Of a stretch of 64,000 bases of DNA, positions 1-9,105 are shown piece by piece. Numbering within the stretch: the first letter of the stretch is position 1; each line of letters opens with the position of its first letter. The DNA comes from Arboricoccus pini (GTDB taxonomy: Bacteria; Pseudomonadota; Alphaproteobacteria; Geminicoccales; Geminicoccaceae). The notes below the pieces were generated by a model. That model ran no database searches and was not told the origin of the DNA. It saw nothing but the letters and a program-made list of their open reading frames with translations. The translations under genes and the position numbers were made by a program. Location of the stretch: positions 1 to 64,000 of the forward strand of contig NZ_FYEH01000006.1 of the NCBI RefSeq assembly GCF_900187945.1. The letters run 5' to 3'.

Positions 1-711
1 AGGCGCGACCGCAGGCGCACGGCCCAGGCCATGGCGGCTGGACGTACCGCCCAGGAGATGGCGCTCGTCAATCGCGTCCCCGTCATGGAAGTCGAGAAGC
101 TGCTGCGGGACGAGGAGTTCCAGGAGCTGCTTCGGCATTACAGCGCGGTGGCATCGCTCCCTTATGAGGAGCGCATCGCCCGGCTGGCGCCCCTGGCGCT
201 CTCCATCCTGGAGATGGGGCTGGAGACGGGCGACATGCGGGTCGCCATGTTCGTCCTCCATGAGCAGCACCGGGGCCGCGATCCGGCCCGGAGCATGGCC
301 GAGCGCTTCGTCGCCCGGGCCGAGGCCGCCGCGCGGGAGACGCAGCCCAGGCCCGAGCGTCGCGAGGCCGCACCGCCGGCCGAGCCGCGCCAGCCGCCGG
401 GCGACTGGAGCCATTGCGCGGCGATACCCGAGCACCAGGAGGAAGCGGAAGCGCTGGCCCTGGCCGATCTGCGCCGGGTGGCGCGGGACAATCGGGCTGA
501 GCTGAACCGGCTGGCGGACAAGCTGGCGTCCGAGGCCGAGCGGATGGGTACGGGCCTTGGGCCCAGCGCGCTGCCGGCGTTGCGCCTTGAGGCGGTGGCG
601 CGAGGTGTGGCGCGGTACTGGCACGAACGGCCGGCCGAGAGCATGCAGGCGGCGATACGCTTGCAGGGTGCGAGGAAGATCGGCCGCTACGGGACCGGCC
701 CGCCCTCGTGA
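1..711 (+). CDS. Hypothetical helix-turn-helix protein, 5' partial
   Basis: The reading frame is open back to base 1, so the start may lie outside the window. The first internal ATG is at 31, which gives 226 residues. The N-terminal 45 residues (around TAQEMALVNRVPVMEVEKLL) read like a small helix-turn-helix of the kind found in phage small-terminase or transposase-like proteins. An Ala/Arg/Glu-rich linker and a helical C-terminus follow. No catalytic motif is visible and the function is unknown. It ends just before a strong hairpin shared with the convergent hydrolase gene. Confidence 0.5.
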   Translation, partial: RRDRRRTAQAMAAGRTAQEMALVNRVPVMEVEKLLRDEEFQELLRHYSAVASLPYEERIARLAPLALSILEMGLETGDMRVAMFVLHEQHRGRDPARSMAERFVARAEAAARETQPRPERREAAPPAEPRQPPGDWSHCAAIPEHQEEAEALALADLRRVARDNRAELNRLADKLASEAERMGTGLGPSALPALRLEAVARGVARYWHERPAESMQAAIRLQGARKIGRYGTGPPS

Positions 712-770
712 TGGTGGCCGGGTAAGACTCGATCCTGACCCGCGACCGACAATCCCGCCCCAACCCGGGT

Positions 771-791
771 CCAGGGGGCGGTGCCCCCTGG
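771..791. terminator. Perfect GC hairpin between convergent genes
   Basis: CCAGGGGGC and GCCCCCTGG form a perfect 9-bp stem around a GGT loop. It lies between the convergent ends of the first gene and the SleB-type hydrolase. There is no T-run, so it could be a bidirectional terminator or a dispersed GC-rich palindromic repeat. Confidence 0.4.
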
Positions 792-803
792 CCGCCGGAG
801 GCC

Positions 804-1604
804 CTAACAATCTCCCTTCTGATACGTCCGCGTCTCAGGGTCGTAGGTGCCGGTACTGCATGTGCCGCCTTCGGCGATGACGGAACGATCGATGGGGACG
901 AGCCAGTCGGGGTTGATGGGGTGGCGTTTGCCTCGGGCGCGGATGGGGTTGGCCTTCTGGAAGGCGGCCCAGTCCTTGGCGACCTGGCTGCAATCCAGCG
1001 CGGGGCCGGTGCTGGATTCGCCGGGAGCGTAACTGGTCATGAAGACGTGGCCGCCGATGGCGGCGGTACGTTTAAGCTTGGCGAACCATGAGCATTTGGC
1101 GGGATCCATCAGGTGCGGATTGACGAAGAAGAGGGCGCCGTCGGTGGAATCCGGGGATGTGGGGCCCGCGCTGGCGACACCATTGGGGCCGAGGGCGACC
1201 AGACGGGCGATTTCGTCAAGCGCGGTGCGGTCGACGCCGAAATCGGCCAATGCCGAGGCCATGTCGGCCTTGGCCGGGTTCGCCAGCGCGTCGCGAAGGC
1301 GTTTGCTCATGGTGACGGGCTGAAATTCGCCGGGCGCCCTGACGACGTCGCAAGCGCTCTTGGCGAAGCGGGGATCGTCCATACGGTTGCGGATGACCTG
1401 GATAACGGCGCGTCGGCCGAGTTCACCCTCGCCGCCGGCTTCGGCGTATGTGACCATGGCGATGCATTTCTGATCGGCTGTCAGCGTTGTGCTAGGGCTG
1501 GGTTCGCCTGCCCGGCCTGGATGCGGCATCAGGAGGGAGGCGAGCAGGATCAGTGCCGCCAGTTTCAGGTATCTTGCTGATGCGGCGGGCCGGGTCGATG
1601 CCAT
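804..1604 (-). CDS. Secreted SleB/CwlJ-type cell wall hydrolase
   Basis: This is a Hydrolase_2 family (SleB/CwlJ) peptidoglycan hydrolase, predicted to be periplasmic. I chose the ATG at 1604 because the protein then begins with a good signal peptide (hydrophobic LAALILLASLLM, then GRAGEP); the frame extends further upstream without a plausible start. The catalytic region shows YAEAGGEGELGRRAV, with the expected Glu after the hydrophobic strand, then VIRNRM and the late conserved block GALFFVNPHLMD...WFAKLK...GGHVFMTSY. Family members cleave the glycan strand during cell-wall remodelling or spore germination; in Gram-negatives the role is usually wall turnover. A paralogue lies directly upstream on the same strand. 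Confidence 0.85.
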   Translation of the reverse strand: MASTRPAASARYLKLAALILLASLLMPHPGRAGEPSPSTTLTADQKCIAMVTYAEAGGEGELGRRAVIQVIRNRMDDPRFAKSACDVVRAPGEFQPVTMSKRLRDALANPAKADMASALADFGVDRTALDEIARLVALGPNGVASAGPTSPDSTDGALFFVNPHLMDPAKCSWFAKLKRTAAIGGHVFMTSYAPGESSTGPALDCSQVAKDWAAFQKANPIRARGKRHPINPDWLVPIDRSVIAEGGTCSTGTYDPETRTYQKGDC

Positions 1605-1630
1605 GTGGACGGCGGGCGAAACGGGAGGGA

Positions 1631-2479
1631 TCAACGCGCCGCGATCAGGCTGTTGCTCACGCGGGTATCGATGCGACCGCCAAGGACGACCGTCACGCGC
1701 CGGCGATCCTCGGGTTGGCGGCTGCGACCGATCCACCGGCCATCGCCGTCACGCAAGACCATGCCCACGCTCCGGGGCAGAGGCTGGCCGATGCCGTTGG
1801 CAGCCATTTTGCCGGTACCGGCGACGCTGCAATCGATGGCTGGATCGGCGTGTTTCTCATTGCTGGCATATTCGGTCATGAAGACGTGACCGCCGATCTC
1901 GGCCGTCTTCTTCAGGCCGGCGAACCAGGGGCATTTGTCGGCGTCCATGAAGAAGGGATTGACGAAGAAGAGGGCGCCGACGGTCGGATCCTTGACCTTG
2001 ACGCCGGCCAGGGCGGCGCTGGCGGTCGTGACGGCGGCGCTCATACGGTCAGGATCGATGCTGCCGAAGGCGGCCGAGTAGGGATAAGCCTCGGGATCGG
2101 CCAGGACCTCGCGCAGGCTGGCGTTCTGGCTCACGGGCTGGAACTGGTTCGGCTGCAGGACGACCTTGCAGGCATCGGAAGGGAAGGAGGCGCTTTTCAT
2201 CCGATTACGTATGACGCGCACGACGGCGTCCATGCCTTTGGTGCCGTCGATCGCCGCCTCGGCGTAGGCGACCAGCGCCATGCAGCGTACCTGTCGGCCG
2301 AGATCCGAACGCTCCGCGGCCGGCCCGTCGACAAAGGTGGCTGTGCGCGCCGTGACGCCCGCCAGGGCTGGCGGTGCCGCGATCTGCAGGGCGACCAGGG
2401 CCAGCGCCGTCCAGCAGGCATGCACCGCTCGGACCCATCCCCCAGTCCCGCTTTTGCTCCCGCTCTCGAGCCCCCTCAA
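1631..2479 (-). CDS. Second SleB-type cell wall hydrolase, altered active-site region
   Basis: This is a paralogue of the downstream hydrolase with the same blocks: VIRNRM, FQPVSQNASLR, GALFFVNPFFMD, GGHVFMTEY. The start is probably a TTG at 2479, with a clean GGAGGT Shine-Dalgarno at 2485-2490 and 5-nt spacing; no ATG fits. The encoded N-terminus contains a hydrophobic stretch (WTALALVALQIAAPPALAG) consistent with a signal peptide. The usual EAxGE motif reads EAAIDG, so the first Glu is kept and the second acidic position is disturbed. The two hydrolases are probably a tandem duplication; this one may be diverging in activity or specificity. Confidence 0.75.
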   Translation of the reverse strand: MRGLESGSKSGTGGWVRAVHACWTALALVALQIAAPPALAGVTARTATFVDGPAAERSDLGRQVRCMALVAYAEAAIDGTKGMDAVVRVIRNRMKSASFPSDACKVVLQPNQFQPVSQNASLREVLADPEAYPYSAAFGSIDPDRMSAAVTTASAALAGVKVKDPTVGALFFVNPFFMDADKCPWFAGLKKTAEIGGHVFMTEYASNEKHADPAIDCSVAGTGKMAANGIGQPLPRSVGMVLRDGDGRWIGRSRQPEDRRRVTVVLGGRIDTRVSNSLIAAR

Positions 2480-2667
2480 GCCGTACCTCCATCCAAGCGA
2501 CGATCTCGGCCTCGCCTCATCGGAAGTCCGCCTCGATCGGGTAATCTGAGCCAAAAATGGCGCGTCAAAATCTCTTTCTTTCTTTTTTTTGGCAAGCGCC
2601 TTTGCCCGCCCGGCTGACCGAGGACATCCTCTGCTATGCCACTTGGCGCCGAGGGCGGCACGCAAGG

Positions 2668-3033
2668 CTAGCTCTGAGCAACGCAGTTCTTGAACGCGAC
2701 GCCGTCTTTGAGCGTGAGGTGCGCCTTGCTGCCATCGGCCTCCAGGTGGATCTCGGAGTCGGCGTGGCCATCTTGCAGATAGGTATCCTCGCCTGGTCCG
2801 GTGGCGCGCAGGCTGTAGCGATCATAGCCGGTATCGACGACGGCGCGATCGCCCACGAAGGTGATCCGCAGGGTCTTGTCCTCCTCGCAGCGATAATCGA
2901 CCGCGTGGCCGGTAACACCGGCGGTCGGTGTGCCGGCATGGACGATTTGCGGCCCGGCACTGTCCTGGCCTCGGTGGCAGGCGGCCAGCAACAGAAGACC
3001 CAAGGGGGCGATACGGCGAAGCCAGCGGGTCAT
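2668..3033 (-). CDS. MliC-like lipoprotein (putative lysozyme inhibitor)
   Basis: This is a 121-residue predicted lipoprotein. A hydrophobic N-terminus ends in the lipobox LLAAC. The ATG at 3033 is preceded by GGAGGAG, a good ribosome binding site. The mature part has the MliC/PliC pattern: YRCEEDKTLRITF near the start, a central Tyr-containing strand (RYSLRAT), and a final FKNC whose Cys could pair with the earlier one. The family inhibits c-type lysozymes in the periplasm. Lying behind two wall hydrolases on the same strand, it would fit a wall-protection role. The family assignment rests on motif recall only. Confidence 0.6.
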   Translation of the reverse strand: MTRWLRRIAPLGLLLLAACHRGQDSAGPQIVHAGTPTAGVTGHAVDYRCEEDKTLRITFVGDRAVVDTGYDRYSLRATGPGEDTYLQDGHADSEIHLEADGSKAHLTLKDGVAFKNCVAQS

Positions 3034-3244
3034 TTTTGGGTCTCCTCCGGTATGTCTCGTGGCTGCGTCAGGCGATCCCTCAAGCCGCGGTCGGCTCGAG
3101 GGGACGACAACATAGCGCATAATCGGCTGGGAAGAAGTCCGGAGGCCGCCTTGGGCATCGGGACCCCCTCGCTGCTCGGATGTTTCGGGGCGGACAAAAC
3201 CGCTCTAGGGTTGCAGGGATGAGGGCGGCAGCAGGAACCAACGA

Positions 3245-4009
3245 ATGAGCGATCGGGTAAGCGCGCAGGAGATGGACGAGACCGCCGCCCCCCCGGCGAT
3301 GGCGCATGATCTGGAGCGGCACGAATGGCCGATACTCGAGAAGCTGAGCGACCGGCTCTACGCGCAGATCTATGACGAGATCGCGACCGGGGCCTTCCTG
3401 CCCGACACGCGCCTGCCCAGCGAGACCGCGCTGGCGCAGCGCTTTGCCGTCTCCCGGCCGGTGGTGCGCGAGGCTCTGGCGCGGCTGCGCGACCATGGCC
3501 TGATTAGTTCGCGCCAGGGCTCGGGATCCTGGGTGCGACGGCGCCCGAGCCAGGCCCTGCCGTGCTTCGCGCCCTTGAGCAATGTCGCGGACATCCAGCG
3601 CTCGTTCGAGTTCCGCATCGCCATTGAGGGCCAGGCGGCGGCCCTGGCGGCCGAGCGCCACGACGTGCGGACGCTCGCGCGCATCCGGGCGACGCACAAC
3701 GCCATTCAGCCTCTGACCGAGGCGCAGACGGCCGGTGCGCCGGCGGATTTCGCCTTTCACATGGCGGTGGCGGAGGCGGCCCGCAATCGTTTCTTCGCCG
3801 CGGCCCTGGCCATGCTGGAATCGCATGTGCAGACTGGCATGGAGGTTTCGCACAATCTGAGCCTGGGGCAGCCAGGCTACCGGCCCTCGATCGTGCAGCA
3901 GGAGCACGAAGCCGTCCTCGCGGCCATCGAGCGGGGAGATGCCAAGGCCGCGCGGCGGTTGATGGAATCGCATATCGACAATGCCCGCCGGCGCATGTTC
4001 GACGGGTGA
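3245..4009 (+). CDS. GntR-family regulator (FadR subfamily)
   Basis: This is a 254-residue FadR-type transcription factor. The N-terminal winged helix-turn-helix spans about residues 38-105 (LYAQIYDEIATGAF, LPSETALAQRFAVSRPVVRE, GLISSRQGSGSWV). A C-terminal all-helical FCD ligand-binding domain follows, with E-x(2)-H and H-type metal/ligand residues (FEFRIAIEG, FHMAVAEAARN, HEAVLAAIERGD). The family usually represses sugar-acid or organic-acid catabolic genes. The lactonase gene starts 52 bases downstream on the same strand, so that gene and its sugar lactone pathway are the likely target. Confidence 0.9.
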   Translation: MSDRVSAQEMDETAAPPAMAHDLERHEWPILEKLSDRLYAQIYDEIATGAFLPDTRLPSETALAQRFAVSRPVVREALARLRDHGLISSRQGSGSWVRRRPSQALPCFAPLSNVADIQRSFEFRIAIEGQAAALAAERHDVRTLARIRATHNAIQPLTEAQTAGAPADFAFHMAVAEAARNRFFAAALAMLESHVQTGMEVSHNLSLGQPGYRPSIVQQEHEAVLAAIERGDAKAARRLMESHIDNARRRMFDG

Positions 4010-4060
4010 CCCGGCTCGATGAGCGATCGCACATCGAGCCGGACTTCCAGGAAGGATCAC

Positions 4061-4942
4061 ATGGCAAAGGTCGAAATAGAGTGTGTGCTCGACATCAAGG
4101 CGAAGACGGGCGAAGGGGCCGTCTGGGACGTGCGCGATGCCGCCCTTTGGTGGTGCGACATCCCCAATGGCTGGCTCTATCGCTACGATCCGTCGTCCGG
4201 CCAGAATCGGCGCTTTGAGATCGGCGAGCCTTTGGGCTGTCTGGCGTTGCGCGAACAGGGCGGTCTCCTCCTGGCCCTACAGTCCGGCTTCTGGTTCTTT
4301 GACCCTCAGACGGGCGCGAAGACGAAGATCACGGATCCCGAGGCCGACAAGCCGCAAAATCGGTTCAATGACGGCACCACCGATCCAAAGGGTCGGTTTT
4401 GGGCGGGTACGATGAAGAACGCGGGCGCGCCGGAACCCAGCGGCTCGTTCTATCGCCTCGATCCGGACCTCGACGTGACCTTATGGAAGTCAGGCTTCTT
4501 CACGACCAACGGCCAGACATTCAGCCCCGATGGCCGCGTCTACTATTATTCCGACACCAACCGCGACGTGCGCACGATCTTTGCGGCCGATTACGACCTT
4601 GACACGGGCACGCCTTCGAACGAGCGAGTCTTCTTCGACACACGCGCGGTGGCCGGTCGCCCGGACGGCGCCACCGTCGATGCCGACGGCTGCTACTGGA
4701 TGGCCGGTGTCGGCGGCTGGCAGGTCGTGCGGCTGACGCCAGGGGGCGAGGTCGACCGGATCGTCGAGCTGCCCGTCGAGCGGCCGAGCAAGCCGATGTT
4801 CGGCGGGGCAGGGCTGGACGAGCTCTACGTCACCACGATCGCCACGGCCGAGCCCGATCCGGCCCAGCCGCAGGCGGGCGGGCTATTCAAGATCTCGGGC
4901 CTGGGCGTCAAGGGGTTGCCACAGCGTCGCTTTGCCGGCTGA
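4061..4942 (+). CDS. SMP-30/gluconolactonase family sugar lactonase
   Basis: This is a six-bladed beta-propeller lactonase of the SMP-30/GRE family, 293 residues. The ATG at 4061 follows AGGAAGGA with good spacing; an in-frame ATG at 4019 has no such site. Metal-site signatures are present: the Glu in TGEGAVWD near residue 18, NRFNDGTTDPKGRFWAGTM in the middle, and NGQTFSPDGRVYYYSDT and GRPDGATVDADG later. Family members hydrolyse sugar lactones such as arabino-, xylono- or gluconolactone. It is probably controlled by the adjacent GntR gene. Its stop lies 2 bases from the stop of convergent aroA. Confidence 0.9.
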   Translation: MAKVEIECVLDIKAKTGEGAVWDVRDAALWWCDIPNGWLYRYDPSSGQNRRFEIGEPLGCLALREQGGLLLALQSGFWFFDPQTGAKTKITDPEADKPQNRFNDGTTDPKGRFWAGTMKNAGAPEPSGSFYRLDPDLDVTLWKSGFFTTNGQTFSPDGRVYYYSDTNRDVRTIFAADYDLDTGTPSNERVFFDTRAVAGRPDGATVDADGCYWMAGVGGWQVVRLTPGGEVDRIVELPVERPSKPMFGGAGLDELYVTTIATAEPDPAQPQAGGLFKISGLGVKGLPQRRFAG

Positions 4943-4944
4943 GC

Positions 4945-6231
4945 TCAGTCGAGCTTTTCGAGGGCGACGCCCAGATCGGCCAATGCCTGCCAGAAACCTG
5001 GATACGTCTTGCCCACGCAGGTGGGATCGAGGATGGCGATGCCCCCGACCAGCAGGCCGACCAGCGCCATGCTCATGGCGATCCGATGGTCGGCATAGGT
5101 CTCGATGCGGGCGGGATGCCTGCTGCCCGCCAGGGCGGGATCGCCCATGACGATCAGGTCGTCGCCCTCCTCACGGGCAAGGCCGGGCCGGACGCGCTGC
5201 AACTCGCTGGCCATGGCATGGACGCGGTCGCATTCCTTGACCCGCAGATTGGCGATGCCGGTGAAGCGGACCGGACCCTCGTTGAAGGCGGCCAGGGCCG
5301 CCAGGGTTGGGACAGCGTCCTGCATCTGCGAGCCCTCGATGACGGAGGGCAGGCGGGGAAAGGCCCGGATCAGGGCGTAGGCCCTGGCGTCGGGCTGGGT
5401 GAAAGTCTCGGGCGGCAGACCCAGATCGACGTCGCCGCCGGTAAGGGCGGCCGCTGCCCAGAGATAGGTCGCGGCCGAGGCATCGGGCTCGATCATGAGG
5501 TCGGCCGCATGGTAGCGCGTGGGCGCCACGCGCCAGGCGCCCGGACCGAGCGGCGTCACCTCGGCCCCGAACGCCGCCATCGCCGCCTGCGTCAGATCGA
5601 CATAACCACGCGCGCCGATGGCCTGGCCCTTGAGCACAATCTCGACCGGCGCCTCGCCGAAGGCCGCCAGCATCAGGAGGGCCGAGACATATTGGCTGGA
5701 GAGGCCGGCGTCGATCTCCACCCGCCGGCCGGAAAAGCCGCCTTTGCCCTTGATGGTCACGGGCGGGCAGCCCGTCGGCGCGCTGGCCTCGATGCCGAGG
5801 CGCGCGAGCGCCTCGATCAGGGGAGCGATCGGTCGCTTGCGCATATGCGGGTCGCCATCGACGACGACCTCGCCCTCGACCAGGGAAGCGGCTGCGGTGA
5901 GAAAGCGCGTCGCCGTGCCTGCATTTCCCAGAAAAAGAGGCGCTGGCGGCGGCAGGAGCCGGCCCGTTCCGGCCACCACGAAGCTCGTGGCATCCGGCTC
6001 CTCGATCCGCACCCCCATGGCGACCAGCGCCTCGGCCATGCGCGCCGTGTCGTCGCTCTTGAGCGCTCCCTTGAGGTGGCTCCGGCCCTTCGCCAGGCCA
6101 GCCAGCAGCAGGGCACGGTTGGTGATCGACTTCGAGCCCGGCAGCACGACGCGCCCCCGGAGCGGCCGGGCCGGCGGCACGAGCAGCAAGGCGCGGGTGT
6201 CGAGATCGGCGAGTGCGAAAGACTGGTCCAT
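4945..6231 (-). CDS. aroA: 3-phosphoshikimate 1-carboxyvinyltransferase (EPSP synthase)
   Basis: This is the sixth step of the shikimate pathway: it joins PEP to shikimate-3-phosphate. The length is 428 residues, normal for the family. Motifs seen in order are LPGSKSITNRALLLAGLA (S3P/PEP binding, near residue 32), FLGNAGTATRFLTAA (near 100, containing the glycine contacted by glyphosate), SSQYVSALLMLA, EPDASAATYLWAAA, RVKECDRV and ETYADHRIAMSMAL near the C-terminus. It is a cytoplasmic enzyme. The gene is transcribed convergently with the lactonase gene, with almost no gap. Confidence 0.97.
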   Translation of the reverse strand: MDQSFALADLDTRALLLVPPARPLRGRVVLPGSKSITNRALLLAGLAKGRSHLKGALKSDDTARMAEALVAMGVRIEEPDATSFVVAGTGRLLPPPAPLFLGNAGTATRFLTAAASLVEGEVVVDGDPHMRKRPIAPLIEALARLGIEASAPTGCPPVTIKGKGGFSGRRVEIDAGLSSQYVSALLMLAAFGEAPVEIVLKGQAIGARGYVDLTQAAMAAFGAEVTPLGPGAWRVAPTRYHAADLMIEPDASAATYLWAAAALTGGDVDLGLPPETFTQPDARAYALIRAFPRLPSVIEGSQMQDAVPTLAALAAFNEGPVRFTGIANLRVKECDRVHAMASELQRVRPGLAREEGDDLIVMGDPALAGSRHPARIETYADHRIAMSMALVGLLVGGIAILDPTCVGKTYPGFWQALADLGVALEKLD

Positions 6232-6598
6232 GGGCGGACTACTCGGGTACCGATGAGGGGGGCTCTCCTCCTAGCCTGCCTCGCCGCCTTCTTCAAACCC
6301 ACAGGCGGCCGCGCATGCTGTATCGATATCGTCGCAGCGGGCATATAAGGCTGGATATGGTGCATGCGGCACAAGCGATTGACCCTGACCGAACAGAGCG
6401 ACGCACAAGCCCCGCCCCAGGCGGCCGTCGCGATGTGTCTGCGGCGTGCCACGGCAACGCGCCGTGCAAGGTCCGGGAGCCGGCCTTGGCCGCGACGCTT
6501 CCGATGATGTTCGCCGGCCGCGCACGAGTTTGCAGCCTTGAGCCCTGGGCATGACGCGAGACGAGATCCGCTCTCTTCCCACCTGCGGGGAGGCTGCA
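6232..6598. other. Gap between aroA and the phytochrome operon
   Basis: About 370 bases separate divergent aroA and the phytochrome operon, so promoters in both directions should lie here. I see no convincing gene. A forward frame of about 110 codons overlaps the aroA start but lacks any recognisable protein character. Confidence 0.4.
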
Positions 6599-6889
6599 AT
6601 GCTCGCAGCCGACCCCGCCACCGCCCTCGGTTCGCTCTATGTGCCCGAAGACTCGAGGCTAAACGGCCGTCTCATCGATCGGCATCTTCGCGCGACGGCG
6701 GCCGGGCTTCGCAAGGGACGCCTTGCCTATCTCACGAGAGCAGGCAAGGCGGGTCGCCGGGGGAATTTTTGCGCTGACCCCGACGATTTGATCGACACCG
6801 CAGCAAAAGCTGCGGTTTTGCAGGGAGCAGGCCGCACCTTCGACCTTTTACATGCCTGGCTGCGACCTGCCCTTGGGATCACCCCATGA
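6599..6889 (+). CDS. Small unknown protein coupled to bacteriophytochrome
   Basis: The protein is 96 residues from the ATG at 6599, which has GGGGAGG six bases upstream. An in-frame ATG at 6551 is possible but has no ribosome binding site. Its stop overlaps the phytochrome start in an ATGA junction, so the two are translationally coupled. It contains GLRKGRLAYLTRAGKAGRRG and ends LHAWLRPALGITP. It is too short to be a heme oxygenase and has no His pattern for one. I do not recognise the family. Confidence 0.6.
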   Translation: MLAADPATALGSLYVPEDSRLNGRLIDRHLRATAAGLRKGRLAYLTRAGKAGRRGNFCADPDDLIDTAAKAAVLQGAGRTFDLLHAWLRPALGITP

Positions 6890-9105
6890 CACCTGAGGCC
6901 CCTCTGGATATCGAAGCGTGCGTCCGCGAACCGATCTACAATCCGGGCACCATTCAGCCCCACGGCACACTTCTTGTCCTGGACCCGTCTACCTTTCGTG
7001 TGGTTCAGCGCGCGCGCAACCAGGTCGAATTCCTCGGATGCGACGATCTCCTCGACCAGGAGCTCGACGGTTCGCCGGGACTGGGCAGCCTCCTGGTCGA
7101 GCGGCTCCGCGCCTGGCGAACCGCCGACGAGCCCGTCCTCCTCACCTCGATCCTGCACCAGCACCGCCGACTGCAGGTCGCCGCAAACCGGACGGCACAG
7201 GGCATTCTCGTTGAGATCGAAGCCTCCGAGGAGGGCCACCCGACAGAGGCGTTCTATTCAAGAATGGGCCACGTTCTCGACATCCTTGGGAGCGCATCCG
7301 ATATCCCTGGCGCAGGCGCCATCGCGACCCGCGAGTTGCGTCACCTCACAGGATTCGATCGCGCCCTCCTCTACCGATTCGACAGAGCCTGGAACGGCAC
7401 CGTCATCGCCGAAGACGGCAATGGCCGCCTGCCCTCCTACATGGGCTTGCGCTTCCCGGCCGGCGATTTCCCTCCTCAGGCACGCGCTCTCTATAAGAAG
7501 AGCAGGTTGAGGCTCATATCCGACAAGGACCACATTCCCGTCCCGATAGAACCCTTGCTCAGTCCCCTCGATGGCAAGCCGCTCGATCTTGGCGCCACCA
7601 CGCTTCGCAGCGTCTCCCCTATCGATCTCGAATACATGCGCAACATGGGAACGGCGGCTTCCATGTCGACCGCCATCCTGCTCGATGGCGAACTCTGGGG
7701 CTTTCTTGTCTGCCACCATACCGAGCCGCGCCATCTTGGCACCTCGTTGCGCGCCGCCTGCGACTTACTCGGCCAGCTGATCGCGCAACGGATAGGCGCC
7801 ATCGAACGCATGGCGCAGCGTGGCGATCGCCTGGCCCGCCAGAGGCTCAAAGGCGCGTTGCTGAAGGGCATCTCGCGCGAGGGCGGCTTCGAGACCGGGC
7901 TCGTGCGCCACGGCGATATCTGGCTGCGCCTGGCCAGGGCCGAGGGAGCCTCCCTGGTCACCCAGGAGAACGTCTATTCCGTCGGCCGCACGCCGCCTTC
8001 GAGCGTGACGCAACGGCTGGCCATCCTTTTGCAGCAGCGGGGGGTGAAAGACCTCCTGGCGACCGAGCAGCTTTCCAGCTTCGCGCCCGAGTTCGAGCCG
8101 CATGCCGACACCGCAGCCGGTATGCTAGCGCTGCCTATCTCGCAACTCCACGCGAGCTACCTCATCTGGTATCGACCCGAGGTGATCCAAACAGTTCGCT
8201 GGGCGCGCGCCGCCGCCAAACCCCGGACGGCTGGCGAGCGCCTGACGTCCCGCGCCTCATTCGCCCAATGGACAGAACTGGTCCGCCTGCGCTCGGAGGT
8301 CTGGAGCCAGGTCGACATCGAGGCGGTCGGCAGCCTGCGTTCCTCCATTGTCGACTTCGTCCTGAAGCGCGCCGAGGAACGGGCCGCGCTCACGAGCGAG
8401 CTCGAGCGCAGCAACCACGAACTGGAATCCTTTTCCTATTCGATCAGCCACGACCTGCGCGCGCCCTTTCGACACATCGTCAGCTATGCCGAACTCATGG
8501 GCGAACGGCTGCCAGAACTCGACGAGACATCACGACACTACCTCGACACCATCAGCGCGGCGGCCCTCGCGGCGGGTCGGCTCGTCGACGATCTGCTCCG
8601 TTTCTCCCAGCTCGGCCGCGCCAGCCTCTCGCTCCACCCGATCGACATGCAAAAGCTGCTGAACGAGGTGTTGCACGCTCTGGAACCCGATGCGGCCGGA
8701 CGCCAGGTCGACTGGCGGGTCGGCGACCTGCCGCCCGCCTGGGGCGACACCCCGCTCGTGCGTCAGGCGGTTCACAACCTGATGGAGAATGCCCTCAAAT
8801 ATACACGCAAGCGGGATCTGGCCGTGATCAGCGTGGAGGGCCGCCAGAAAGACCAGACGACGGTCTATCGGATCACCGACAACGGCGTGGGCTTCGACAT
8901 GCGCCATGTCGGTAAACTGTTCGGCGTCTTTCAGCGCCTGCACCGGGTGGAAGATTTCGAAGGCAGCGGCATCGGCCTTGCCATCACCAAGCGCGTCATC
9001 GATCGGCATGGCGGCTGGATCCGCGCGGAAGGTGAACTGGACAAGGGGGCCTCATTCACATTTGCGTTGCCGAGGCAGGAGCAGAAGGAAGTGCCCTCGC
9101 GATGA
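6886..9105 (+). CDS. bphP: Bacteriophytochrome histidine kinase
   Basis: This is a red/far-red photoreceptor kinase of 739 residues, cytoplasmic. The PAS domain starts with the biliverdin-attachment Cys12 in EACVREPIYNPGTIQPHG, the classic bacteriophytochrome signature. The GAF domain carries FPAGDFPPQARALY, where the conserved Asp (residue 194) matches the PxSDIP aspartate that contacts the chromophore pyrroles. A PHY domain follows, then HisKA with phospho-acceptor His522 in SISHDLRAP, and a HATPase_c domain with NLMENALKYT, DNGVGF and GSGIGLAI. No bphO heme oxygenase is adjacent. The gene overlaps the genes on both sides by 4 bases, so the whole operon is probably co-translated. Confidence 0.95.
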   Translation: MTPEAPLDIEACVREPIYNPGTIQPHGTLLVLDPSTFRVVQRARNQVEFLGCDDLLDQELDGSPGLGSLLVERLRAWRTADEPVLLTSILHQHRRLQVAANRTAQGILVEIEASEEGHPTEAFYSRMGHVLDILGSASDIPGAGAIATRELRHLTGFDRALLYRFDRAWNGTVIAEDGNGRLPSYMGLRFPAGDFPPQARALYKKSRLRLISDKDHIPVPIEPLLSPLDGKPLDLGATTLRSVSPIDLEYMRNMGTAASMSTAILLDGELWGFLVCHHTEPRHLGTSLRAACDLLGQLIAQRIGAIERMAQRGDRLARQRLKGALLKGISREGGFETGLVRHGDIWLRLARAEGASLVTQENVYSVGRTPPSSVTQRLAILLQQRGVKDLLATEQLSSFAPEFEPHADTAAGMLALPISQLHASYLIWYRPEVIQTVRWARAAAKPRTAGERLTSRASFAQWTELVRLRSEVWSQVDIEAVGSLRSSIVDFVLKRAEERAALTSELERSNHELESFSYSISHDLRAPFRHIVSYAELMGERLPELDETSRHYLDTISAAALAAGRLVDDLLRFSQLGRASLSLHPIDMQKLLNEVLHALEPDAAGRQVDWRVGDLPPAWGDTPLVRQAVHNLMENALKYTRKRDLAVISVEGRQKDQTTVYRITDNGVGFDMRHVGKLFGVFQRLHRVEDFEGSGIGLAITKRVIDRHGGWIRAEGELDKGASFTFALPRQEQKEVPSR

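Noticed and set aside
1553-2617. Forward frame of 354 codons opposite the SleB-like gene
   Set aside because: It is antisense to a clear hydrolase gene and has no recognisable protein features; typical high-GC shadow frame.
5086-6348. Forward frame of 420 codons opposite aroA
   Set aside because: Antisense shadow of a well-conserved gene; low-complexity sequence.
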